In this document: positions 7,965-16,218 of the stretch, in pieces
Layout of the letters: the number at the start of each line of letters is the position of its first letter
Numbering within the stretch: the stretch's first letter is position 1
IMG/VR virus record: IMGVR_UViG_3300023174_000272
Span: 1 to 45,499 of that record
Length of the DNA stretch: 45,499 nt
Strand: one strand, 5' to 3'
Source of the DNA: a virus
Notes under the pieces: model-generated
What the model was told of the DNA's origin: nothing
Database searches by the model: none
Seen by the model: only the letters and a program-made list of their open reading frames with translations
Program-made: the position numbers and the translations under genes

Positions 7965-9410
7965 ATGGCTGATGTACAGTTAGACAATAAAGGCGATATT
8001 ACTCTTTTAAGTATTACTGACAAAATTAAGAAAGCAGATCAGACTGCCAGGGAGATGTACACCAGGTTGGATAGGTTCATGGAAGCTTCAGCTAGAAAAG
8101 AAAAAAATACTAAAGACGAAGCTAGTTTGGCCAAATCAAAAGGATCTAAGGAAAATGCACAAACTCAGAAAGAACCTGCAGCAAAGCAAGAGATTGCTGA
8201 AACTGCTAGGAGTACGGATACTGATGAATTGATGAATAGTGTCATAGGTGAGGTTTCTGACCAACTAAGTAAAGCCAATCTACAAGCAGATACACTAGAG
8301 CTGCAAGAAGATTTAAATACAAAAACTATTTTAAACGCTGTCAGTGAGCAAAACAAACAGACACCACCTCCAGCAGTACCAACTGAAGTCAAACCCTCTG
8401 AGCCTACTAAACCGCAACAGCCTGCAGATCAGAAAGAATTATTCAAAGCTATTCCTGTTGAGCCTATCAAGATCGAAGTAACAGCGGAACCAAAGCAACC
8501 CACAGAATTAGATCAAACAGAACCGCCCAAAGCTACAGAGCCCGTAGAAACGTTGACAACCGCTGCACCAGTAGCAAGCAAAACATTTGAAGAAGCAAAA
8601 CTAGATATGCCTAAGGTTTCACAGACACCGGTGATAGAAGCTTCTCCTGCACAGGAACTACCGGTTGCTGCAACGCCACCTGCACCTGAATTGCAAGAGG
8701 AACTACCGGTTGCTGCAACGCCACCTGCACCTGAATTGCAAGAAAATACCAAAATCTTAAAACCAGAGATTGCAAAAACAGAACTCCCTACAGTAATAGA
8801 AAAGCCATTAGAGGTTGAAGCAGCTAGAGAACCTGTTGCAAGTATCGCTGAGACAATTAATTCACCTGAACCTGCACTGGCTGATATACTTGAGGTACCG
8901 CAAGTGACCGCAATGCCACCTGCATCTAATACGATAGAAGATTTTCTTGAAACACCTCAAAATGCAGTGTCTGAGGTGAGCATGCCTGAAGCAGTGGAGA
9001 CCCCGGTTGAGCCATTTGTTGCAAATAAAGAATCTGCATCCACACAGGAGTTTCCAAATATAGTAGCTTCTACACAGGCAACAGAGCAAGGGACTTCCTT
9101 GAATCTAACTGATGAGAGCTTAGTAACTATTGGAAAAAGTCTTGATAATATGTCGCAACAAATGAAGCAAAATCAAGAAAAATTAGCTACATCTTTGAGT
9201 AACCTTAACAGCACTGCAATGGAGATCTTGAAAATGTTACCAGCGCTACAGCAGCACAATAGTGATCAGCCAATGAAAGTTGTTTCCAATAGTCAAACAC
9301 ACAGCATTGATACAAGTAATATGATAGGAAATTTTCGTGATTCTCTTAACCTAACAACAAAGGGGTACAGTAGAAATACAGTATTCCCTGGGAACAATAG
9401 TATCACATGA
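7965..9410 (+). CDS. Pro/Glu/Ala-rich disordered protein at the tape-measure position
   Basis: 481 residues in three parts. Residues 1-120 are helical and charged (ITDKIKKADQTAREMYTRLDRF). About 125-370 form a long low-complexity stretch rich in Pro, Glu, Ala, Thr and Val, containing a perfect 15-residue tandem duplication of ELPVAATPPAPELQE. The last 110 residues are helical again (SLVTIGKSLDNMSQQMKQNQEKL) and end in a polar tail. It overlaps the gp48-like gene by ATGA, and in T4 the gene before gp48 encodes the tape measure gp29. It could be a tape measure or a linker protein; the extended Pro-rich middle is unusual for a coiled tape measure. No direct family recognition. Confidence 0.75.
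   Translation: MADVQLDNKGDITLLSITDKIKKADQTAREMYTRLDRFMEASARKEKNTKDEASLAKSKGSKENAQTQKEPAAKQEIAETARSTDTDELMNSVIGEVSDQLSKANLQADTLELQEDLNTKTILNAVSEQNKQTPPPAVPTEVKPSEPTKPQQPADQKELFKAIPVEPIKIEVTAEPKQPTELDQTEPPKATEPVETLTTAAPVASKTFEEAKLDMPKVSQTPVIEASPAQELPVAATPPAPELQEELPVAATPPAPELQENTKILKPEIAKTELPTVIEKPLEVEAAREPVASIAETINSPEPALADILEVPQVTAMPPASNTIEDFLETPQNAVSEVSMPEAVETPVEPFVANKESASTQEFPNIVASTQATEQGTSLNLTDESLVTIGKSLDNMSQQMKQNQEKLATSLSNLNSTAMEILKMLPALQQHNSDQPMKVVSNSQTHSIDTSNMIGNFRDSLNLTTKGYSRNTVFPGNNSIT
8655..8744 (+). repeat. 45-bp tandem direct repeat, two copies
   Basis: Copies at 8655-8699 and 8700-8744 differ only in the last base (GAG/GAA) and encode ELPVAATPPAPELQE twice. The near-identity at DNA level indicates a recent duplication. 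A degenerate relative (VTAMPPAS) follows about 170 bases later. Confidence 0.95.
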
Positions 9411-10858
9411 GTCTGTATGCATTTACAAACTTCGAACAACCGTTTCCGCGGTTGCAGGGTGCACCCAGATTAGTACCCACCGGTGCTGTGAGCGGACCTG
9501 GATCTAATTTCCTCAGTCAAGATAGTCCGGGTTATAGCTTGATTGATGTTATCAACGACTTCCAATGGACAACTTCTCCTAAATCTGGCAGACAAGAAGT
9601 ACCAGCTTTGTTCTTGAAAGAGAAAAGATTAAAAACAAATGCTATGATGGCCCAGGTTGCCTACTATGGCCTTGCCTTAGGTAACGTGATTGCTGGTTCA
9701 ATAGCAGGTTTCAATAATTTACCAAACAATTTAAAGCCCTTAATAACAGGAGCTGTTGGTGGCTTGGTTGGAAATAAATTTGGGCAAATATTTCAAGGTG
9801 GTGCCGCAGGACTTGGGTCATTTTTATCTGGCTTGGCCGGTAGTAGACCAGATATAGCTGCTGCTTTTAATGTAATTGGTGGAGCTGTTGGCACTGTTGG
9901 GCAAACAGGTTCAATTGCTGCAGGTGCTGCACTTGGATACGGTCTTGATAGCAGTGTGCCTTCAGCAGGCTTGAATGCGTTGTACCAAGCCATACCCCAG
10001 CTTAACAAATATATTCCACAAAGATTTAATATTGACAGCTTAGGAAGTGATATTCTCGGACCATATGAAGGTCTCTATATAACCGAAGACACCAAGTTTC
10101 TTTATAATTTTCCTTACTTTAGTGATGAGCAGAACTCAATATCAAACTCTTTTGGCTCGCAGGACGAAGTTTTTACAAATATAGACCCAACAAATATGTA
10201 TGCTTTAGCGCAGAATATGAGGGGGGCAGCAAATTATATCTCAGGTTACACAAATTTTGATGCCCCCGGTGTTTATATAGAGAAGCCAAAATTCTTTAAT
10301 TTTAAAGAAGAGGGGGAACGTATTAGATTTAGGTTCCCATTAATCAATACAGGTTGGTCCACATTTGAGGATGTCTCTAAGCATTGGCAGCTCCTCTATT
10401 TACTGGCGTACCAGAACCGGCCCAACAGAAGAAGTCGCGATCTAATTGATCCTGCGGTGATATACGAGGTAACTATTCCTGGTGTTCGCTTCTATCCCTT
10501 CTGTTATATTAGTGAAATGAGCATAAATTTTGTTGGAGCAAGACGTAGAATGAATATTACAGCACCTGTTGGTGGTGGTCAGTCAACAGTTAACACCATT
10601 ATACCTGATGCGTATTTGGTAGATATTACCCTGACAACACTTGTATCGGAAACTCAAAACTTCTTGTACTCTGTATTACAGGATAGACAGAATATTGTAA
10701 CAGTTACGGATAGTAACCCTGCACTAAATCTTTTACAGCGAGAAATGCAGAGATCTTACAATCAGGTGAACCTCACAAGTCAAACAACAACAGATCCTTC
10801 GGGAGCACAAGCATTCGGACGAGCTGCTAGTGATATAGCAACGAGGCTAGGATTGTAG
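9407..10858 (+). CDS. gp48: Baseplate tail tube cap, T4 gp48-like, with glycine-zipper insertion
   Basis: 483 residues; T4 gp48 has about 364. The C-terminal half carries the tube-cap signature: YIEKPKFFNF, a segment IRFRFPLINTG, the helix KHWQLLYLLAYQNRPNRRSRDLIDP and then YEVTIPGVRFYPFCYISEMSINFVGARR, followed by IIPDAYLVDITLTTLV. T4-type caps use this last part to pack onto the hub. The N-terminal 75 residues are Pro/Gly-rich. Between about 78 and 187 lies a Gly/Ala-rich, small-residue segment (for example ITGAVGGLVGNKFG) that resembles glycine-zipper membrane segments and accounts for most of the extra length. The start overlaps the previous stop as ATGA (9407-9410), so translation is coupled. 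Confidence 0.8.
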   Translation: MSLYAFTNFEQPFPRLQGAPRLVPTGAVSGPGSNFLSQDSPGYSLIDVINDFQWTTSPKSGRQEVPALFLKEKRLKTNAMMAQVAYYGLALGNVIAGSIAGFNNLPNNLKPLITGAVGGLVGNKFGQIFQGGAAGLGSFLSGLAGSRPDIAAAFNVIGGAVGTVGQTGSIAAGAALGYGLDSSVPSAGLNALYQAIPQLNKYIPQRFNIDSLGSDILGPYEGLYITEDTKFLYNFPYFSDEQNSISNSFGSQDEVFTNIDPTNMYALAQNMRGAANYISGYTNFDAPGVYIEKPKFFNFKEEGERIRFRFPLINTGWSTFEDVSKHWQLLYLLAYQNRPNRRSRDLIDPAVIYEVTIPGVRFYPFCYISEMSINFVGARRRMNITAPVGGGQSTVNTIIPDAYLVDITLTTLVSETQNFLYSVLQDRQNIVTVTDSNPALNLLQREMQRSYNQVNLTSQTTTDPSGAQAFGRAASDIATRLGL

Positions 10859-10859
10859 T

Positions 10860-11252
10860 ATGATTGGCTTAAGCGCACTTGGATCATTTAGGCGAGATCT
10901 TAAAGTTCTCGGAGAAAATCCTGAAGTTAGCTATGAGAATATCTTTAGAGTGTACAGTACTGAAAACACAGATCAAGGAAATTTTTTGTATTATAATTTA
11001 CTCAATAGTGTCTACCTTCCTGAAACACTCAGCCCAACAACATATTATACAATAACTCTCAATCGTCGATTGCCATGGACTGCTATTAGCTATAATGAGT
11101 ATAGAACCATTGAACTATGGTGGTTAATAGCTCTAACTAATAAAGTCTTTAACCCTGTTCTGTACCCTTCACCTGGTACAAAGCTTAACATAATAAAGCC
11201 TGAGCTAGTAAGAACAGTAGTAAATGATATTAGCACCCAACTCAAGAGGTAA
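10860..11252 (+). CDS. gp53: Baseplate wedge protein, T4 gp53-like
   Basis: 130 residues with the gp53 pattern: an N-terminal segment with YENIFRVY, a middle PTTYYTITLNRRLPWTAISYNEY, then the diagnostic TIELWWLIALTNKVFNP and a closing PGTKLNIIKP that resembles the LysM-like end of gp53. In T4, gp53 binds wedge proteins and helps join wedges around the hub. It begins one base after the gp48-like stop codon and ends two bases before the hub gene, so it is translated within the same operon. T4 gp53 is longer (about 196). Confidence 0.8.
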   Translation: MIGLSALGSFRRDLKVLGENPEVSYENIFRVYSTENTDQGNFLYYNLLNSVYLPETLSPTTYYTITLNRRLPWTAISYNEYRTIELWWLIALTNKVFNPVLYPSPGTKLNIIKPELVRTVVNDISTQLKR

Positions 11253-11254
11253 GC

Positions 11255-12832
11255 ATGAGTAACGCGGTAATTGATAATTTATCTTTTCAAGCAGGGTCAG
11301 AGCAAGTCAAGATTGGCGATACCTATTATACATTCAACGTACAATTGGTTAATAGCGATGGAAATAATGTAGGAATCAAGTTTGGTAGTGTTGTAGATTT
11401 TGGTATTACTGATAGTATTACTAATTTTTATGTAGATGGTTATCTTATATTTCGGAATGATCTGGATGCTTTAGAAAGTGCTCAGAGTGTGTCGACAGAT
11501 GTTCGTGGTATGCCGGAGAATGCTTTTTCCCCGTATGTTTTTCGTGGCGACGGTAGAGACTTACTAATAGTTAATATCAAACCAGCCATATCTGTGGATG
11601 ATGATGACCCTATTAATACTACAAGCCAAGAAACAAACACTAATTTTGCATTGAATTATATCTTCTCCATCTACAACACCGAAGATATTATTGCTGAGGA
11701 TAAAGATATAAAGCTAAAAAAACTATACATACACGAGCAAAGCTTTCAAGTTTTAAATGAAAAAAATGCTTATTTTTCAACAGGAAGAGTAAGAAGTGGT
11801 GGTAATTCCCCCATAGGGACAAGCAATGGTGAGAGAAGTGTTGAAACAGGCGAAGCAATACGCGCTTTGCTCTCTAACGTACTGTCTGATGATACAAACA
11901 CACAGCAAACTTTTGCTGCTGATTGGGATATTGGTAGTAGTAAAGTTTTTTATAGTAGCCCTACAAATAACAAGGCAATTGACGACCTCTACTACTTGCT
12001 AGATTACCATGTAAGCAGTAAGGAGAACGATTATTCCCCAGCTTTACTAAGAAAAGATGGAAACAACACATGGCGCTTGATACCATTGACCAAGCTCTTC
12101 AAGACGGCTTATTATAAAGGCAATGAAAGCATGGGAAATCTTGGTGGGAGCAATCTTACAGAAAATTTTGTTATTGCAAAACCTAATAGCGGTGATAGCC
12201 CCCCATTAACTGGTCCTGAGAGAAATCCTCAAGCTTCACTATTTGCTAATAACTTTCCTGATTATTCCTATGCAGAAAATTTTGAAAATGCAGGCATGAT
12301 GTCTGATGCTAGCACCTTTGGTGTTACTACCCACATGGTTCATAGTTATGACCCTAGTACTAAAACATTTTCTATGGATATAACAGATAATAATATTAAT
12401 GACTCTATGAAGTTATATAATAGAAGCTTTGTACAGACACAAAAAGGTGTCGCTGGAAATTCGCCAGGCCGAAACTTTCCTCTGAATCAAATAAAAACTC
12501 AAAATAAGAATATTAATCATGTGTTTAATCCTAATCCTGATCAAAATATTAGATTGAACTCTGGCCGAAATAAGATATTACTTAATACGGTTTTTAACAA
12601 CAACACAATAGCGTTTAGAACCAGAGGAAATACGGTAAGACAGCCAGGCAAATTCATTACCCTTGAGCGTAAGGATTTTGCAAATAACTCTACATATGAC
12701 AACAAACTTTATGGTACCTATCTCGTAGTTAGAGTTGACCATGTATTTAAGAATAATCAATATTATAACTATATGATATGCACAAAGAGCTACTCTGCAG
12801 AGCCTACGAGCAGCTCTAGTAATGTAATATGA
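11255..12832 (+). CDS. Baseplate central hub protein, T4 gp27-like
   Basis: 525 residues; T4 gp27 has about 391. The N-terminal strand pattern (VDFGITDSITNFYVDGYLIFRN) resembles the first tube-like hub domain, the middle carries FYSSPTNNKAIDDLYYLLDYH followed by PALLRKDGNNTWRLIPL, and the C-terminus contains NTIAFRTRGNTVRQPG with GTYLVVRVDHVFKNNQYYNYM. The last pattern, a Gly-rich turn followed by V-x-H-x-F, is typical of hub proteins of contractile tails (gp27/Mu gp44-type). A Shine-Dalgarno AAGAGGT (11244-11250) overlaps the gp53 stop. A gp5-type lysozyme spike is not fused here and was not seen nearby. Confidence 0.6.
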   Translation: MSNAVIDNLSFQAGSEQVKIGDTYYTFNVQLVNSDGNNVGIKFGSVVDFGITDSITNFYVDGYLIFRNDLDALESAQSVSTDVRGMPENAFSPYVFRGDGRDLLIVNIKPAISVDDDDPINTTSQETNTNFALNYIFSIYNTEDIIAEDKDIKLKKLYIHEQSFQVLNEKNAYFSTGRVRSGGNSPIGTSNGERSVETGEAIRALLSNVLSDDTNTQQTFAADWDIGSSKVFYSSPTNNKAIDDLYYLLDYHVSSKENDYSPALLRKDGNNTWRLIPLTKLFKTAYYKGNESMGNLGGSNLTENFVIAKPNSGDSPPLTGPERNPQASLFANNFPDYSYAENFENAGMMSDASTFGVTTHMVHSYDPSTKTFSMDITDNNINDSMKLYNRSFVQTQKGVAGNSPGRNFPLNQIKTQNKNINHVFNPNPDQNIRLNSGRNKILLNTVFNNNTIAFRTRGNTVRQPGKFITLERKDFANNSTYDNKLYGTYLVVRVDHVFKNNQYYNYMICTKSYSAEPTSSSSNVI

Positions 12833-13677
12833 ACAATAAAACGACAACAGACCCACAGCTAACACAGATTAATCTTTTTTATAAGAAAGATTTCTATCAA
12901 AAAGCTTCGAATTTTTTAAGCACCATACAAGATTACTCATCGGAATTAGAAACAGCTATTAATTTTAACAAGTCAAAAGTACAGAATGATCCAATAACAG
13001 CGCAAGCAGATTTTTTTGCAAATCTAGACAACCAAATGAAGAGCATGCAACCGCAGTTTGCTAGCTACTGGATCAATGCATTTAATACGAGCTTAGATCA
13101 AGTCAGAAATGAAGTACGTACGAAAATAGGTGACGGAACTTTCTTTAAGCCGTTTAGTGATAGCATTGGGAGCATTGCACGTGCAGAGAATTATTTTGAT
13201 GATTCCACGCAATTGATTAGCGATATTCAGGGAAGTCAAATGATGACGCCATTGCGGTATGGCTCTTCTTTGACGAACAAAATACATCCTGCAACACTCT
13301 TACTACACGGAGAAATGAGTAAAAAGACTAATTTAGTTTTTAGAAAAAATCTTCAAAATATCCAATCCAAGGTATCGTCGAGCACAAAGGCCCATGGCGA
13401 CAACCTTGTTCCAGATACCGAGCATTTTAAGAGAATGCAAGGAATCGTGAGTACATTGAACCAGCGGATTCAAAGTGAATATAAGGAGCTCTACAGTGTA
13501 ATAGATTTTTATTGTAAATATAATCCACGTGCTGCAACAAACAACTTACAATATGTACCGAATTATAATATTACAGTAAGTGTTGAGGGTAACCCGATCA
13601 ATCAAGATATTCTCTTTAATCAATTGCAAGGCATCCAAAGTACACTCACGACGAAGAAAGTGCTGGGTGTAGGGTAA
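12829..13677 (+). CDS. Hypothetical baseplate-operon protein, mostly helical
   Basis: 282 residues, predicted mainly alpha-helical and polar (FYQKASNFLSTIQDYSSEL; QGIVSTLNQRIQSEYKELYSVIDFY), with an Asn/Gln-rich C-terminal strand region. No signal peptide or membrane segment. The start overlaps the hub stop codon by ATGA (12829-12832), so it is the last gene of the hub operon and very likely a virion or assembly component. Its 3' end overlaps the convergent minus-strand gene by 32 bases. I do not recognise the family. Confidence 0.78.
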   Translation: MNNKTTTDPQLTQINLFYKKDFYQKASNFLSTIQDYSSELETAINFNKSKVQNDPITAQADFFANLDNQMKSMQPQFASYWINAFNTSLDQVRNEVRTKIGDGTFFKPFSDSIGSIARAENYFDDSTQLISDIQGSQMMTPLRYGSSLTNKIHPATLLLHGEMSKKTNLVFRKNLQNIQSKVSSSTKAHGDNLVPDTEHFKRMQGIVSTLNQRIQSEYKELYSVIDFYCKYNPRAATNNLQYVPNYNITVSVEGNPINQDILFNQLQGIQSTLTTKKVLGVG

Positions 13678-14140
13678 CCGTTACTGCTTCAGCCTCAGCT
13701 TCAATTACCCTAGCATCTTCTAATATCTTTTTGAACACTTCATCTCTGGTTAAGAGCAATTTCTCATCTTTCTTGCTATCTTCTTTGAGCATTTTACGCG
13801 ATTCAATATCCATCACTTTTAAATCCTTGGCACTGTCTCGTTTCATTTGTGTAATATGAATATCTTTAATTATAGATAGAGCGCTTGAGACAGCTTTGAG
13901 TGCTTCTGATAGGGCTTCGACTTCCCGGCTCTCAGGGTTACTCATGACGTATTCTTTTACACCCTCAACAATATCCAATCCTTGTGTAACAAGTTTACCG
14001 GTACTGTTGAGTACGAAGTTTTCTAGATTCTCTCTTGGCAAATTGAAATCTGCCTTTTCAGCAACTTCTTTGCTTGTATTAGAACTTATCTTAAGTTGTT
14101 CAATCAGATCGTTTACGCTAAATTCTTTGTCATCAGCCAT
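13646..14140 (-). CDS. Putative terminase small subunit (T4 gp16-like)
   Basis: 164 residues, the same length as T4 gp16. The central part is a helical hairpin, NPESREVEALSEALKAVSSALSIIKDIHITQMKRD (in two blocks, about 66-100), resembling the oligomerising helices of gp16-type small terminases, where a NP/SPR segment precedes two helices. The N-terminus is acidic and the C-terminus is Glu/Lys-rich, then AEAEAVTV. Small terminases recognise DNA and regulate gp17. The start at 14140 follows the minus-strand late motif GATAAATA by 4 bases; the frame extends 24 bases further but only through that motif. Located far from gp17. The assignment rests on length and pattern only. Confidence 0.55.
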   Translation of the reverse strand: MADDKEFSVNDLIEQLKISSNTSKEVAEKADFNLPRENLENFVLNSTGKLVTQGLDIVEGVKEYVMSNPESREVEALSEALKAVSSALSIIKDIHITQMKRDSAKDLKVMDIESRKMLKEDSKKDEKLLLTRDEVFKKILEDARVIEAEAEAVTVTLHPALSSS

Positions 14141-14144
14141 ACTA

Positions 14145-14152
14145 TATTTATC
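14145..14152 (-). promoter_or_regulatory. T4-type late promoter GATAAATA (minus strand)
   Basis: GATAAATA on the minus strand, 4 bases before ATG at 14140. Divergent from the sigma70-type promoter of dut. Confidence 0.55.
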
Positions 14153-14154
14153 AC

Positions 14155-14182
14155 TTGAAATCAAAGTACCATAAGGTATAAT
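14155..14182 (+). promoter_or_regulatory. Sigma70-type promoter for dut-gp44
   Basis: TTGAAA (14155-14160), 16-base spacer, TATAAT (14177-14182), then 6 bases to ATG at 14189. The -10 box is a perfect consensus. The expected start of transcription falls on or next to the ATG, so the dut mRNA would also be leaderless. This fits early or middle expression by host RNA polymerase, unlike the surrounding late genes. Confidence 0.65.
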
Positions 14183-14188
14183 CTTATT

Positions 14189-14632
14189 ATGAGCTTACCT
14201 AACTATGTACCTTCAATAAGATTTGAGAAATTTCACCCAGATGCACAGCTACCCAAGAAGAACTTTGACACAGATTCAGGTTGGGATTTATTTGCTGTAG
14301 AGAGTATATCGATTCCACCTAAGAGCAGATTGGTCGTCCCAGTAGGCTTGAAGCTTGCTTATCTAGAACCAGGATACTGGCTGAGTGTTGAATCTAGATC
14401 TGGATTAAGCTTCAAGAGCGGGGTGCTTGCTCACCCAGGTGTTATCGATCAAAATTATCGAGGAGATTTAGGTGTACTGCTCTATAATCATAATGAACAG
14501 CCTTATCAAGTTAATAAAGGAGATAGAATTGCACAACTAGTTGTACACTATAATATTCATATGCAGGTTGATTGGGGCACGGTGCAAGCAACAGATCGTG
14601 GCGAGAGTGGGTTTGGTAGTAGCGGTAAATAA
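14189..14632 (+). CDS. dut: dUTP diphosphatase (trimeric dUTPase)
   Basis: Hydrolyses dUTP to dUMP and pyrophosphate, keeping uracil out of phage DNA and feeding dTMP synthesis. The 147-residue product has all five trimeric dUTPase motifs: motif 1 DSGWDLFA (29-36), motif 2 SRSGLSFKSG (69-78), motif 3 GVIDQNYRGDLG (84-95, catalytic-site Asp87 and the sugar-gating Tyr90), motif 4 KGDRIAQLVV (110-119) and C-terminal motif 5 RGESGFGSSG (137-146), which closes over the nucleotide. Length is normal. It is followed one base later by the clamp-loader gene, forming a two-gene DNA-metabolism unit with its own sigma70-type promoter in the middle of structural genes. Confidence 0.97.
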   Translation: MSLPNYVPSIRFEKFHPDAQLPKKNFDTDSGWDLFAVESISIPPKSRLVVPVGLKLAYLEPGYWLSVESRSGLSFKSGVLAHPGVIDQNYRGDLGVLLYNHNEQPYQVNKGDRIAQLVVHYNIHMQVDWGTVQATDRGESGFGSSGK

Positions 14633-14633
14633 G

Positions 14634-15566
14634 ATGGACGTAGACAAGATCTGGACAGAAAAATACCGACCACAAACCCTGAATGATATTGTACTCTCGG
14701 GTGGAACCAGAGAAATACTTGAATCATTTGTAAAGAATGATGAGATCCCTAATTTATTATTCTGTGGGCATGCAGGTATAGGTAAAACAACTACTTCTAA
14801 AGTATTGATTAATTTGCTAGACGCAGAAAATATATATCAAAACTGTTCTGAAGTAGGTATTGACGCAGTTCGCAATGATATTACTGGGTTCAGCAGAACA
14901 AAGAGTTTCAATGGAAAGAAGAAGATTGTGTTGTTGGATGAGGTTGATGGAATGGCATCAATAGATGCTCAGAGATCTCTTAGAAACGTTCTGGAGGAAT
15001 ATGCAGGTCATTGTAGGTTTATTTTAACCTGTAACTACAAACATCGTGTTATTGTGCCTCTGCAGAGCAGATGCCAGTCGATTGACTTGGATCCCAAGAT
15101 TGCTGATGTTGTTAAGAGGTGTTATAATATATTAAAAATCGAGAAAATTAATATTGAAGAAGAGAATAAGACCAAATTAATTAATTTAATTAGAAAATAT
15201 TTTCCTGATATACGCAAGTGTATTAATGAAATGCAGAAGTTTAGCTCAACAGGATCTTTGCTGATTCCGGATTTAAATATTCAAGATCAATTTTCTGAAA
15301 AGATCATTCAACTCGTTTTAACCAAGAAAATATTGCAAGCTCGCAAATTTATTATCGAGAATGAAACTTCGTTTAATGGTGATTATCCTGTGCTCATGAA
15401 GTTTGTCTTTGATAATATTTGCAATGGCAATTACGCATTAACAGAGAATCAAAAAAGACTTTGGCTTGTTACTATTGGTGAATACATGTATAGATCTGCT
15501 CTTGTTTTGGATCAGGAGATTAATTTTTATTGCTTACTATTGGCGCTGTCTGAGATCAGCGCTTAG
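14634..15566 (+). CDS. gp44: Sliding-clamp loader ATPase subunit, T4 gp44-like
   Basis: AAA+ ATPase that opens and loads the sliding clamp at primer-template junctions; in T4 the clamp also activates late transcription. The 310-residue product begins with the clamp-loader box WTEKYRPQTLNDIV (7-20), then Walker A GHAGIGKT (45-52), Walker B VLLDEVDGM (99-107), sensor 1 TCNYKHR (132-138) and the arginine-finger motif SRC (145-147) of RFC small subunits. The C-terminal collar is helical. T4 gp44 has 319 residues. The start at 14634 is one base after the dut stop, although the frame is open further upstream through dut. Partner gp62 and clamp gp45 are not in the window. The 3' end overlaps the convergent gene by 11 bases. 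Confidence 0.95.
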   Translation: MDVDKIWTEKYRPQTLNDIVLSGGTREILESFVKNDEIPNLLFCGHAGIGKTTTSKVLINLLDAENIYQNCSEVGIDAVRNDITGFSRTKSFNGKKKIVLLDEVDGMASIDAQRSLRNVLEEYAGHCRFILTCNYKHRVIVPLQSRCQSIDLDPKIADVVKRCYNILKIEKINIEEENKTKLINLIRKYFPDIRKCINEMQKFSSTGSLLIPDLNIQDQFSEKIIQLVLTKKILQARKFIIENETSFNGDYPVLMKFVFDNICNGNYALTENQKRLWLVTIGEYMYRSALVLDQEINFYCLLLALSEISA

Positions 15567-16158
15567 GTAGATAACGGGCTGTGCCCTTGGAAACAGCAGG
15601 ATCCTTGACACCTTCTGCAGGAGAGCTAGGAATTTTAACATTGACATTATTAAGCTTACGGTCACCATCAGAATCTTTCTTATCACCTAAATCACTTGTG
15701 CCTGTTTGTCGGTGCGGGGCAGTCATGATCTCGTCCTCATCCTTAATATCAACAGGCTTTGGTTCAATGTTTATGTCGCCTTTTCTTTTTAAACTATCTG
15801 GTACTGGGGCAAGATTTGGATAGGTATCAATGTAAGTTAAGAGATGTGCAGGTATTGTTAAGAATTCCTTATATATGCCTGGTGCAATCTCTAGAGTCAC
15901 GTCAACTAAGAAAGATTCAGCTTCGTTCTGCACGTCGCCTGAATGAATAGTGGGGCGAACAGCTTTGATGGCACTTACACGCATGTTTAAACCGCTATCA
16001 TTAAAATATTTGGCTCTTTCAACATAGTTTCGACCTTGTTTACTGAAGAATTCGTCTTTGAATGCGCCCTCGATAAACTTAACAAGATCCCCTGTTAGAA
16101 AGCCACCACGTGTAAACCGTTGAATAGAGGACTCATATAATTTGACGAACTTGTTCAT
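15556..16158 (-). CDS. Hypothetical phage protein with charged, disordered C-terminus
   Basis: 200 residues. The first 120 look folded, starting MNKFVKLYESSIQRFTRGGFLTGDLVKF and continuing with strands around VSAIKAVRPTIHSG and FLVDVTLEIAPGIYKEFLTIP. Residues 125-200 are Lys/Asp/Pro-rich and probably disordered, ending in a basic TARYLPKR. The opening K-(F/L)-x-x-(F/Y)-E-x-x-x-x-R-x-x-R-G-G-(F/Y)-L-x-G-D is a pattern I associate with unassigned conserved proteins of T4-type phages, without a known function. The start follows a perfect minus-strand TATAAATA by 6 bases. Late expression suggests a virion or assembly role. Confidence 0.8.
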   Translation of the reverse strand: MNKFVKLYESSIQRFTRGGFLTGDLVKFIEGAFKDEFFSKQGRNYVERAKYFNDSGLNMRVSAIKAVRPTIHSGDVQNEAESFLVDVTLEIAPGIYKEFLTIPAHLLTYIDTYPNLAPVPDSLKRKGDINIEPKPVDIKDEDEIMTAPHRQTGTSDLGDKKDSDGDRKLNNVNVKIPSSPAEGVKDPAVSKGTARYLPKR

Positions 16159-16164
16159 ATTACA

Positions 16165-16172
16165 TATTTATA
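16165..16172 (-). promoter_or_regulatory. T4-type late promoter TATAAATA (minus strand)
   Basis: Exact TATAAATA on the minus strand, 6 bases before ATG at 16158. Divergent from the gp25 promoter 33 bp away. Confidence 0.7.
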
Positions 16173-16205
16173 GTTTCATAACCACTTTTAGAACAAATAT
16201 CCATG

Positions 16206-16213
16206 TATAAATA
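16206..16213 (+). promoter_or_regulatory. T4-type late promoter TATAAATA (gp25 operon)
   Basis: Exact TATAAATA, 5 bases before ATG at 16219, the geometry that would place transcription start exactly on the ATG. Confidence 0.7.
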
Positions 16214-16218
16214 ATTTT

